In this document: piece after piece, positions 1-12,225 of the stretch
Layout of the letters: the number at the start of each line of letters is the position of its first letter
Position numbering within the stretch: position 1 is the stretch's first letter
Assembly: GCF_932294415.1 (NCBI RefSeq)
Contig: NC_065538.1
Span: 48,150,843 to 48,214,842 of the forward strand
Origin: Quercus robur
Taxonomy: Eukaryota > Streptophyta > Magnoliopsida > Fagales > Fagaceae
Reading direction: 5' to 3'
DNA length: 64,000 bases
The notes under the pieces: generated by a model
The model's input: only the letters and a program-made list of their open reading frames with translations
Database searches by the model: none
Told to the model about the DNA's origin: nothing
Position numbers and translations under genes: made by a program

Positions 1-992
1 GGCGTTGACGACTAAGGTAAATGAACGGATCAGCAGATTATGACGGGTGCGCTCTGACAAAGGTGACGGGTGAGCTCTGACAGCTTGATTTCTACTGAAG
101 CTGAAGAAATGAGAGGAATCACTCCATTATTTATAAGAGAGATGCACGGAAGTCGAAGCGTCGCTTCGATCCGAGACAAGGTCCAATCAGCTTGTAACAC
201 GTGTCATTGGCATTAATTACCTTCGTACAGCCTGTCTGTAGTGGGTGTGGTCGACGGACTCCTCATTTGAACCGTCAACCTATCTTGCGTTGACCCGTCA
301 ACCCGTTATGACAACTTTAAACTCCCCGTCTCATGAGCCTACTTCCGTCATAAAAATACCCGTCATACCCTCACATTTGGATCGTCACCCCATTGATCCT
401 TCATCCTAAAGGCTGACGGACCATTGGGGTGAAGGGGGCAACTGAAGACGGTAAGAAATAAGGCATACCTGACGGGCCCACCTGATGGGACTGACGGGCC
501 CACCTGAACGGGCCTGACGGGCATGACGGGCCTACCCGAACGTGCCTGACGGGTTGGGACTGTTGGGCCTGTGCAAGGACTATTCCACGCGCTTTGAAGG
601 CCCATCGCTGACAGGCACAGTGAGGGCCCATGATCCAAAATCTCCATCTCCTAGAAAAGCCCTATGATCCGAAAACGGAAATCTTGACTCACTACGCTCA
701 AGGGAATTTGTATGAGAGTCCCACATTGAAAAGGTTTGGAAACCAAGAAGAAAAGTCAACCCTTTATCACTATAAAAGGCCTGCCACCCTCAGAGATCGA
801 GGTACGCTTTAATTGACCTTCTCTAACACTCTAAGTAAAAACAGAAGAATTCTAACTTGACCGTCGGAGAACCTTTGGCCGGCACCACACCGGTGCTCTC
901 TGAAGGACATCCGTCGATTGTTTTTGCCGTGCAGGTTCGCTTCGAGTCGCGAGTACGGTGTGACCCATTGGTGACAATTTTCGACGTCATCA
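1..992 (+). repeat. Gypsy-type LTR remnant (right part)
   Basis: A TATA box (CTATAAAAGG) lies near 771. It is followed by a transcript leader with the GGCCGGCACCACACCGG motif near 880 that is common in plant Gypsy LTRs, and the segment ends in CATCA at 992. Upstream (about 440-560) there are clustered GACGGGC-type short repeats. No primer-binding site follows the end, so this looks like a solo or truncated LTR whose left end is outside the window. A minus-strand LTR at 53164-55289 has the same leader architecture. Confidence 0.6.
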
Positions 993-1627
993 ATTAAGAT
1001 TGAGGATATTAATCCCTCTCCGTAATTTTGTTGCTGTTTTGTGAATAAAATTTTACAGTTCATAACAAAAAAAAAGGGTTAATATTTCCATTTCAACAAA
1101 ATTAAGTCTCCAAGTCTAAAATAAATCAAATTAATAAATTTGAAATAAAAATAAATTTTAATTAGAGAAATGATATGTTCACAACATTTCTACGACAAAT
1201 CCTAAGTGGCAGGTTGTTACTAATTGTTATTATTGGGACAAAAAAATAATCTTAGTATTAAGTTCAAATTTGAACCAAAAACAACTAACTACCTATGATT
1301 TGTTATGAAAATATTATAAAAATATTGTGGATGTAGCGCCTCATTTTTTTTTTGGTTTTCCATAGTGTTTCTTCAAAACTTTCAACTAGAAATTAATCAC
1401 TATTCATACTGGGTGGGCCCATAAAATAATAAAGTACTGACTCAAAAAATTCTTTTCAAAATATAAGTAGCAGGACTCGAACTAGAAAGTACACCTAATC
1501 GAGCCAATACAAACAGCACGAGCCCAACCAACTTAACAAATCCCCTTGCTCACTTTTAATTATCAAGGGAATGAATTTGAAATTATAATATGCACATCCC
1601 GAATTCTACCTATAGTTGGCCAAGGAG
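993..1627. other. AT-rich upstream region of the Lin0512 gene
   Basis: No coding potential is seen. The stretch is A/T-rich with short homopolymers. It presumably holds the promoter and 5' leader of the gene starting at 1628, but no clear TATA box could be assigned. Confidence 0.4.
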
Positions 1628-3935
1628 ATGACTTCCAACTCCTGCTGCTTACTCCTAAATTTCCCAGTTCAAGTTCGTTCGCTCACTAATTACACTTCCA
1701 ATAATAAGAATTTCCCATTTCTCCGTCTCACAAACCCATCCTCTCTCCGACTCCAACCTCCTCCAATTTCAGCTCCTCAATCCAAAGCCACATCGGCAGC
1801 CATGGAAGCCGACCAAAGTACCACCACCAACACCAGCACAAGCACAAGCAGCAGCGGCTCTTGCCCACCCATGAATCTCTTGTTCGTGGAAATGGGTGTG
1901 GGCTACGATCAACATGGGTACGTACTCCGTGCCCATTTGGCCTTTTCTCTATTACTCTGCTAGTTTTTTATGAACACCCATTTGTCAAATTTTAATATTG
2001 AATCGTAGGATTGGTGAATTTTTATGTGGAAAAAGAGTTAACAAGATGAATTTTGTGATGCCCGTTTGACTCTTTCTCAATTACCATCCCAGTTAATGAT
2101 GAACACCCAGTTGCCAAAATTTCATATTGAATGGTAGGATTGGTGTATTTTCTATGAAAAAAAGGAGAGTCTAACAAGTTGATGAATTGTAATGTAACAG
2201 GCAAGACATTACGGCTGCGGCTATGCGGGCATGCAGGGATGCCATCTCTTCCAACTCGATTCCGGCTTTTCGAAGAGGTATTAATCCTTGGGTTTTCAGA
2301 GATTTTAGTGTCTATGTATATCTGTGGTGGTTATTATGGTTGTGGTATGGATTTGATAGATTTGAGGTTTCTGTGCTATTGTGGAAAGTTTGACTTTTGA
2401 TAGAGTGGGGTTGTGAAACAAGATTAATGTTTTCCATCTTGATGTAGTTTGCATTCTGCATTCTTGAAATTCTATTACTTTTGCTTATTTTGTGATTTTT
2501 TTTATATAGATATCCGTTCTTGTTTCTTTGTATTTTGGTTAGATTTCTATGTATGTTGTTATAGTTTGGGAAAATTTGGCTAGCTTCAATGAGAAAACTG
2601 CAAATACATGAGAGAGAGAGAGAGAGAGAGGTGTTTTCTGGTCCTATTGAAATGTGAGGACTTTATTTTTACTTGTTGCTAAGGATATGCATTTAACTAT
2701 TTCTTTGCGGAAATTGTCTCATTTTCTGAGATGGAATTGGTGCAGGGTCCATTCCAGGTGTTACATTCGATCAGATGAAACTACAGATTAAGCTGGGAGT
2801 CCCTCATTCTCTCCAGCAATCCTTGGATATTGAGAGGGTCAAGTCTGTCTTTCCTTAGTGAGTATCTGGCTGTCTGTCTTTATCATTGCATCTTAATTGT
2901 TATACACAGAATGTTCATACACCTCCTCTCTTTGAATTAAGGGTAAATATATAATTAATTAAATGAAACAAAAGGTCTGTCTACCATTAATATTGCTTCC
3001 AGACACTGCAAATTCTCTTTTCTGTTCACTATCAAGGTCTATCTACCTCTCTTTGAGAAAATGCTCGTTCTATTTTCATTTCAAGTATATCCATTTTTTC
3101 CTACTTGTCTCTGTAATTTGAATTTGTATATGAGCAGAATATAATGAAGATGCTCCAATTAAGAAGGCAACCATAATGTCAATAAAAGTTGAAACAAAAA
3201 TGTACTGATTGATGTGACATAATATACGCCAAGCTTAAAGATAATCTGCAGCTCTTAGATGAAGTCAGTGACTAGTTGCAGCACTGATCTTGGATACAAA
3301 AATCTCATCGCAAATTAGGATAAGAACTAGTTTATCCGTCATTGAGTTTATCTGTGGCACAGTTTCTGGTTACAGTGCAGTGACGTTGACCTAAGTTGCA
3401 CCAGTACTAACACGGGTGTGGGTACGGGTATGGAGGTATGGCATTTAAAATTTTTTTTTAGGTACATTTTAAATGTTTTTGGACATAATATGTTTATTTT
3501 AGCTTTTAAAATTAATTAACAATAATAAAATGCTTGAAAACATATCTAAAATTAATTTGAAGGCAATAATAAATAGCAAAGAAGTACAATGACGCCCATA
3601 AAATGTTGTCTAAAGTACAAACCAAGAGTTCAAATAAACTGAATGCCCAAGTTGCACGGGTACCCACACAAGTACAGGTACAGGTATGAGGCCATTTTAG
3701 CCATGTCCGTCCAACATAGACATTAGCACTGATTAAATAAAAGATCATTTTTTGAAAAATCTATTCTCTTTTGACTTCCTATCTTATTTTCTCATGTAAT
3801 TCCAGTGGGAAAATTGTGAAATTTGAAGTTGTGGATGGTGGACTTATATGCTCAAGTGGTGTTCATGTGGAAGAAATGGGCGACAAGAATGATGACTGTT
3901 ACATAGTGAATGCTGCAGTATATGTTGGCTACTAG
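1628..3935 (+). CDS. Lin0512-family conserved protein, four exons
   Basis: Exons 1628-1917, 2201-2277, 2746-2857 and 3806-3935 join in frame, with GT donors and AG acceptors, to give 202 residues. The core from residue about 80 (MNLLFVEMGVGYDQHG) to the end (NAAVYVGY) matches the Lin0512 family, which bacteria and plants share and whose biochemical role I do not know. The first 58 residues are rich in Ser, Thr and Pro and poor in acids, which suggests a plastid transit peptide. The alternative start at 1802 would give 144 residues, nearer the usual family length. The third intron (948 bp) contains a diverged inverted-repeat insertion at about 3390-3720. The neighbours match Arabidopsis At1g29040 onward, which supports orthology. 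Boundaries rest on frame continuity across all four exons. Confidence 0.85.
2610..2631. repeat. GA dinucleotide microsatellite
   Basis: About eleven GA units lie in the second intron of the Lin0512 gene. A simple repeat such as this is usually length-polymorphic. Confidence 0.9.
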
Positions 3936-5164
3936 TTTCTTGTTTCCTCTGTTCCCTCTTTGAAGTGTTTGAAGGTTAGAACTCAGTTCTCACTACCCAC
4001 CGTAGGATGCAAATTCCAATTATTGGAGTTCTTTCTTTTATTGTTATGCAGAACAAACTTTCAAATAAAAAACAATTGACCATATTTTCAGTGCCCTGAG
4101 TCCATCAAAATTTATCTTTCTGTCATGATTCAATCCCCTGCATGCATTCATCTTTGCTTATTTATCATTTATATCAAATAATCATTTTTGTTATTATCTC
4201 CAAGCATTCTATGCTTCTGCATGCCTTTTGGTGAATGTCTGAGTATTGCATTATGTGTAATTAAATGGAATCACGGAAAATTATTTGGAGCATACCCAGT
4301 CTCTGGAATCAAATTTCTTCATTGTGGTTGAATTGGTTGATACCATACCTACAGGAAATTAAGGATCAGGAGATGATATATTTTGTAGTTGAGATGATTT
4401 GTTCTAGGGATGGGTCTGGTTGATTCTTTGATTTGAGCTATTTTCAAACCAAAAAAATCACAGGCTAGGTCCGGTAAACCATTTGAACCCAGCCTAAACT
4501 ACTAGTTGGTACACAATGGGTGGCCTTTCTATCATTCGAACTACTTATTGATAGATGTTGGGGTGGGATAGGAATAATTATCTCTCTCCCAAACAGAAAA
4601 GAAAATTTGTTAAAGGTATCAGTAAATAGAGCTTGCCCGTAGTTGGTTGGGGGTTGTGATGAATGAGAAGTATTGGCTGAAGGTCCAGCTTTTGGAGGTC
4701 TAGGTTGAGAATGTGTAAGCAATTGGTGACATTTTGGAACATGAGTTTAATTAGTCGGATGGGGAAGCTCTACTTTTCCCTATGGGAGGGACCCATATTC
4801 CTATCCAAAGAAATATACTTTTCTTTAAGGGGAGAACTACTATCAAATTTTGCAATGTAATGCAGAAAATTTGATTCATCCTCCAATCAAATCTGAGTGA
4901 ATGAGATTCCCAAAATAGAAGTTATTTCACTTGTCACAAAATAGCGAGCTGGAACACATATGAATCTGCGAATAGTTATATTGCTTTGTGGCAAAGCAAT
5001 GGCAGTCAGGTTGAAGGGCTCCAGCTTCTTCACCATCCTGGTTCAAACATAAATTCTCGTAAGTGTTTCCAGGTCAAAACATGATAAGTGGGGCAGGTGA
5101 AGTCATATGTAGCTCTAATTACTTAAGTGGCTTTGCTTGTGAACTCAGTCCATTTAGAATTCTT
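3936..5164. other. Intergenic region and 3' UTR of the Lin0512 gene
   Basis: This holds the 3' UTR and then unique-looking A/T-rich sequence. I see no coding region, RNA gene or clear repeat in it. Confidence 0.4.
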
Positions 5165-8100
5165 TTTTATTTATTTATAAGTAATAACTTCATTGAAAGA
5201 AGAAGAGAAGGTACAGAGGGAAAAAAAAGCACACAGGCCGTGTGCTAGAAGCAACAGGGAAAAAAAAAAAAACCAAGTAGCAATGAAAGTACAAAAATCA
5301 AGCATATCAAGTAAAGAAATAAAAGTGAAAAAACCCGTAGCATTTGCCCAATCAAACAAAGTCTGAAAAAAGAGAAGTGTCAACTCATGAATTGATCTTT
5401 CATTCCCGTCAAAGGTACCTGTATTCCTTTCCCTCCAAATGACCCACATAAAACAATGAGGGATCATTCTCCAAAGCACCTTAGATCTGAGTCTGTTGAA
5501 CTTGTTTGACCAACATGCCAAAAGTTCCACGACACTACGTGGCATGACCCAACGAACCCCAAATAGTGAACACACCATATTCCACAACTCTTGAGATACT
5601 AGGCAGTGTAGGAGTAAGTGATCAGTAGTCTCCCCATTCCTCTTGCACATACAACACCAATCCTCCTCCACCACTTTTTGCCTCCTTAAATTATCAATGG
5701 TTAAAATTTCCCCCAAAGCTGTTGTCCAAATAAAGAAACTAACCTTTGGAGGCACTTTTAATTTCCACAACAGTTTCCATTGAAAAGAATCTGGATTTGG
5801 GGGTTGTAAGGCCCTATAGTAAGAACAAACATCAAAAACACCCCTAGCAGAAAGTTGCCAACAAATTTTATCCACCCCATTCCTTCTTCAAGATCCAGAA
5901 TAAAATAAGGTTCATAAATGATACAACTGGCTCCAGCTCCCAATCTTGAACCGGATAAGTAAATCTGATTTTCAAATGGTAGTTTGCCTCTGAGGACAAC
6001 AACAACTCAGCCACTGAAGCATCCTTGTTAATAGCAATATTGTAAAGTTCTGGGAAGATATTTTTCAAAGGAAGCCCCTTGCATGATGGATCATGCCAAT
6101 ATTTAATACAAGAACCATCCCTCACCTCAAAGATGATAAAAGGATAAAAGTCATCCCACCCCTTTCTGATATAATTCCATAAACCGACCCCGTAAGGCCC
6201 CTGCACGCTACAAGAACACGCCCCTTCCCCCCTCCACATGCTACCATATTTTGTTTCTATTGCCCTTCTCCACAAGGCAGTCCTTTCCATAGCATATCTC
6301 CACAATCATTTCCCAAAAGAGACTAGTTAAACAAAACCAAATTACTCACACCCAATCACCCATGTTGAACTGGTACACAAATAGTCTTCCACTTAACCAA
6401 ATGATACTTAAACTCATCTCCTAATCCGCCCCACAGAAAATCCCTTTGTAATTTTTCAATACATCTAGTAACACTTACCGGGATAGGAAACAGAGATAGG
6501 TAGAATGTACGCAGGCTGGGTAAGGTGCTCTTCAATAAATTGATTCAGCCCCCCTAGGAAGATACAATCTTTTCCACCCAGCCAACCGCCACTCCATTTT
6601 CTCCAGCACACCAGTCCAAATAGGTTTTGCCTTGAAAGTAGCACCTAAAGGAAGCCCCCAAATAAGTCATGTGTAACGATGCCACTTTACATCTTAAAAT
6701 ACCAGCCAAAGTTTCAACATTCTGTACATCTCCAACTGGAACCAGTTCAGATTTCCCCAAATTTATTTTTAAACCAGATACAATCTGAAACCAGACAAAC
6801 ACTGCATTCAAATGCCAAATTTTCTCTGAATCTGCTCCACAAAAAAAAAAATCAAAGTATCATCTGCGAAGAGAAGATGAGAGATCTCAAACTGGCCTCT
6901 AGAATTTCCACCCACTAAAAAACCTGAGACAAAGTTTCCAATTCTAGCTCTCTCAAACATCTGGCTGAGGGCCTCCATAACAATCACAAACAAGGGAAGG
7001 GATAAAGGGTCCCACTATCTCAAACCTCGTGAACTATGAAAGAAACCAGCCGGACTACTATTAACAAGCACAAAAAACGAACTGTGGAAATACATTAAAA
7101 AATCCACTGCCTCCATCTAGAACCAAGCCCACACCTTCGAAGCACATACAACAGGAAATTCCAATGCACATGATCATATGCTTTCTCCAAATCCAACTTA
7201 CACAAAATCCCAGGAATTCCAGATTTAAGGCGGTTGTCTAAACATTCATTTGCAATCAGCACTGAATCCAATATTTGTCGCTCTTTGACAAAGGCATTTT
7301 GAGGTTCAGACACCACTTTATGAAGTACCTTTTCAAGCCTATTAGCCAAAACTTTTGCCAGGATCTTGTCGACCCCAAAAATCAAATTAATTGGCTGGAA
7401 ATCCTTTATCTCCACTGCCCCAGGCTTTTTTGGAATGAGGGTAATGAATGTAGCATTAAGACTCTTTTCAAAATTACCGTGAGCATGGAGATAATGAAAT
7501 ACCTTCGTAACGTCTTCCTTTAGAATACCCCAACAGGATTGAAAAAAAGATATCGTGAACCCATCCAGACCTGGAGCTTTATCCCCATTCATATTGGATA
7601 CCGCCTCAAACACCTCATCCTCTGAAAAACACCTTTCCAGCCAGCAAGACATTTCTTCTTCCAAAATAGAAAATTCCATCCCATCCAGCAAGGGCCTATG
7701 GATACTTGATTCCAAATACAGAGCCTTATAAAACTCCATTATCTTTTCCTTGATGGTATCCTGATTGTTTATCTCCTCCCCATCCACCACTAATCGCCCT
7801 ATGGTGTTGTTGCGGCGATGAGAGTTTGCAAGTCTATGAAAGAACTTCATATTTTTATCCCCTTCCTTCAAACAAAGCAGCCTAGATTTTTGTCTCCAAC
7901 TAATTTCCTCCATCAACATAATTCTCTCAAGCTCCGCTTTAGCCTGATCGCGTTCACGCTGTTCCCCTTCTAGCAAGGTTCTAGTCTCTTCAATCTCATC
8001 CACAGCTGAAATACATCCTAGTAGAGAAACTCTGTTGAGCTATATCACCAAAAACTGTTTCATTCCACTTCTTCAAATCTAATTTGAGGCCTCGAGTTTA

Positions 8101-8203
8101 TCAGCCAAAACAAAGCTCGGCGTACCATGAAACTGATAAGAATCCCACCAATTTTTTACCAAGTCAGTAACCCATCTAGTATTCTGGAAAAATGCAGCAC
8201 TTA
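5165..8203 (-). mobile_element. 5'-truncated L1-type LINE, degenerate
   Basis: Minus-strand fragments follow the order of a plant LINE ORF2. The linker between endonuclease and reverse transcriptase (about 8200-7800) comes first. Reverse transcriptase follows, with the FADD catalytic motif near 6870. The zf-RVT domain is at about 5800-5550, with paired cysteines in WCCMCKRNGETTDHLLLHC. The frame shifts and stops several times. The 3' end is an A-rich tail (plus-strand T-rich at 5165-5185). The endonuclease domain and ORF1 are missing, consistent with 5' truncation at about 8203. I could not find a convincing target-site duplication. No RNase H domain is visible, unlike the LINE at 31313-37016. 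Confidence 0.85.
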
Positions 8204-9493
8204 GTGTGGTCTGTTTCAGTGTTTCTTGCTGTGTTATTGGGATTAGATATCATGTGGTGTAAGCTGAAGCAGAATTCGTTATTTGCATGATCTGAAAAGC
8301 AAACATACCTAAGTGAGTTCAATGTTGTCATTGATTCCAGGATTCTTGTTAAAAGACCATGGCCAAATGGTGGTTCACCAAACCTACCAGGATAGCAACA
8401 GCTCTGCTGATTCTTTTAGTAGGACAGTGGGGGAAAAAAAAACAACATGAAATATATGTGAGCTGCCTCTGTCTTGCTGTAAATGGTCAATAATATTGTT
8501 TTTGACACAGGTTTCTTTATATGCCTTGCCTTATTGCCGTTTTAACAAGCACTATTGATGTTTAGTGAAAACTCTTTTAGGATGATAATATGATAGTATT
8601 TTTGTTAGGCATCTTGGGGACTATAAAATCAGAAAATTGCTAGAGATGATTGTTATGATTTTGGGAGTAGCATACTAGTGATACCGGCAAAGCTGAAACT
8701 TGAGAATTGGATAACTCTAAACCTGCCTGGGCCAAAATTGACAGTAAAAACGAAGATACTTTAGCAGAAAAGTAAGATTTCTTGAAGTTGTGGTGTTGTA
8801 AGTCTCTGCTTATGTTGGAGGGCCTTGGGATGCTTCTTAGCTTATCATAGTCTTGGTCTTATGTAATTAAGACTTGGTAGCATGGTTTCTGCCACTGTAG
8901 AGCTCATACACAGCAATATGAATGTATCTTAAGTGTTTTTGCAATGTCAGAGTGAACTCCTTTCAATTAGCTTAATAAGAATTCACCCACTTCAACTTAC
9001 TGCAAACTCATCTCAATTAAATGGCTGTGTTTAAACTGCAAACAAATTAAACAGATTTAAAAGCAAACCTTGAAACTTGGCCTTTTGGGCTGGTGTTTGT
9101 ACTGAAAAGGACTTCAAAAAGATCTATAAACTTTTGCAATATTTATTAAATTGTACAATTACAATAGTGGATAGCTAATACTCAATGAACAGCGCTAGAT
9201 GTCAATTGTCAACAATAGAACATAACTTTAACTGAACAAATTTAAGTCTTTTCAGCTTTGAGCTCCTGCTTTCCTAGTCACATGCAATGCCATCTTCATC
9301 TCTGTCAAATCTTTTTTCTATATCATTGCACAATTTTTGTGTTTTAAATAATCAATTAATTTACAATTGATCATTGCCCTGCTTATTATGATCCACCAAT
9401 GAACTAAAATGAGATGTTCAAATACCTCACCAATTTTACAAAACAATAATTTGGAAAAAAAAAAAAATTAAATTTTTTTCTTTTTGTTGGCAA
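8204..9493. other. Intergenic region and TBL copy 1 3' flank
   Basis: No gene is recognised. From about 9030 onward the sequence aligns with 37280-37717 downstream of TBL copy 2, so this flank belongs to the duplicated segment and includes the TBL 3' UTR. Confidence 0.5.
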
Positions 9494-10794
9494 TCACATG
9501 CTGAGAGCTGTGTATAGGAGCTGGTTCCAGGTATCAGGCAATCCAGGAAGGCACCAGTGGCTACAGTCATTGCCTGGATGCTCACCGCTATAAGCTGAGG
9601 GGTGCGCATCTTTTCTCAGTTGTGAGAGAGTTGTTATGTCAAGCAAATAAACAGGTTTCTTAATCTTACTTAACACATTGTTCACCACAGCAGTAGCTGG
9701 CGGTGGACCTGCTGGATAGGTTGACCCGGATAGAGGTTCAACTTCTCCAGAACAAGTATTTTTGGGTTGATTCCACTCCTGGCCCCTGTTTCAACAAAAA
9801 GCAATCAATATTTTTGTTACTCATTTGTTTTCCATTAGACTCTTTTAACTGACTCCACCCCTGGTTCTAAACTTGACTATAGACAAGTATTAATAATTCA
9901 AAATTTAGTAACTATTAGTGCTGCTAGACTGCTAGTACAACTACTGATTTTGGTACCCTTTTTTTATTTTTTATTTTTATTGCACATATATTGCCAACCA
10001 ATCATATAGGTTGGGTGACCCAGACCCCAAGTTCCCAAGTATGTACAATGCTACTTCCAGGCTCGAAAATTGGACACTCCATTGCTGCAATTGATGCCAT
10101 TAGGCCATTGATCTATTAGGACTACTACTAAGCATATTTTGCAATTAAAGAATTTGATGAACAATGCACCTCGGTTTGGGCTCTGAAGCACAATAACTAA
10201 GTTTCTATTGAACTTCTACTTTGTAAGCATTGTTGTTAACTTTTTGGTCTATACTATAATAATAGTAATTAATGGAATAGCTCGGGATTTTCACTTACTG
10301 ATAATGGGTGGGAGAAATCCCCTGAAAGAAGACCTTGGTTTGAGTGGGATCAACATTTTGATCAACCCAGCTAGCCCATGTGTTGAGCCCCTTATTAAAT
10401 GCTGTTAGACGGTCCATATCTTTGTACAAATTACTCCCATCTCGGATATAATCCCACCTGCATTCCACAAGCATCCGCAACCACAACATTATAAAAGTGT
10501 AAATAAAACGCAATATAAATTTTGCTACATAGAATTTATAAACAGATGTGAGGACTGGTATGTTTGCATAATGCAATTGTAAGCGTAAAAGGTTGAGAAG
10601 GTAAAATGGTAAAAATGTTGAAATTTACAAGTTTTAATCTAAAGGTCGTGATTAAAAGTAAGTTTTATAACTTTTAATCTTAGCCATCAAAAGTGTTATT
10701 GCATGATGCAATTAGCCCTAGCTATAGCACGCCTTCTCAATTGGAATGTTGTTTACACACTCTAGGTCCAATAATATAGATATTACAGTCTTTC

Positions 10795-10825
<31 letters not shown>

Positions 10826-11710
10826 GATATTACAGACATCTATAGGAACCCAAATCTGTATTGTCCAAGGGCACCAAGCTAGCAGACTTATCAAGCACAT
10901 TTCCAAGTCATACAAAACTCATCTTTTATGCTTCATCAAAATTTATTTCAGTACTTTAATTTTCAAGTTTATTCAATTAATATTTTTTCATTAATTTTTG
11001 TTGTATTTTGTGGTTAATTTTTCAAAAAATTTTATATTTTTCTTCAAATTTTTTAAATTAAAAAATTTTAATTAATGATTGAAAAATATTTTTCAAATTT
11101 TCTTTCTCAAAAAATGTTAAAAAAAATTGTTGGAAATGTCATAATTGAATAAATCTAAATTTCAAAAATTGAAATAAACGAAAGTATAGTTAGAGAATTG
11201 AAATAAATTCCGAAAAAACTTAAAAGGTGAATTTTACATTTTAACCCTAAAATTATTATTGAAAACGTGACAAAATCTAATCTACTGTATGAGCATAAAT
11301 CGCAGAATGCATAACAAAAGAATGAATTACAAATGAGATAGGTAAACGTACGGCTGAGAGTCTCCTGTGTGGGTCCACCAATGCCACGAGTTGAAGATCA
11401 GCATGTCCATCCCTTTCCATGAATTTCCACCCTGGATTGAGTCCAGGCTTAGCACGCGGCCCACGTCTTCTTTCACTATATCCACAAGGTATGGCGTTCT
11501 ATGTAGAAGCAAACTAACCCCATACTCCTGCACCCATACAAATACATTTGTTCTTTTCATTTAACTCTTACCTTTTTTTTTTTTTTTTTTTTTTTACATT
11601 TTAATCTATTAAGATGATATATTGTAAACAATAAAAATGACATCAATTATATATAATTTTAAAAATAATGTTATATCAACCATAACTTGTTACAAGAAAA
11701 AATAAAAAAA

Positions 11711-11749
<39 letters not shown>

Positions 11750-12180
11750 CTTCTAACATTTTTCATCTTCTTTACTTTCAGTTTTCGGAACATGCTTTGA
11801 TTTTAAGAACATGAAATTTCAAAAGAAGGAAAATGCAGATCAAAATTATAATTTTCACTTATTCTTAATTTTTTTTTTCCCTAAAAAATGTTGGTGCGGA
11901 CATTAAAAAGTCAGTCACGACTCACAGAGTCACAAGACAAGTTTATTCACGATTTAAGACAGTGACTTCTTGTACTGTATGAATATTCACGTGGACCAGA
12001 GTGGCCAATAATTTCATTTGTTTGGATTAGCTCACAACTTGCAATCATAATTTATAGTTAGGGGCCAAAGTGTTTGACTATCTTGGTTCGACTGGTAGCT
12101 CCTTTTTCTTTTTGGCTCGAATGGTAGCAGGGGCGGCGCCATCCTAAGGCCAGGGTGGTCCTAGGACCATCCTGACCTGA

Positions 12181-12225
<45 letters not shown>

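Noticed and set aside
363-647. Overlapping minus-strand open frames in the first LTR
   Set aside because: They lie in the GACGGGC repeat part of an LTR, have no family similarity and no start context.
3390-3720. MITE in intron 3 of the Lin0512 gene (GGGTGTGGGTACGGGTATGG and a partial complement)
   Set aside because: The inverted similarity is real but short and diverged, and no ends or duplication could be placed, so it is mentioned only within the gene entry.
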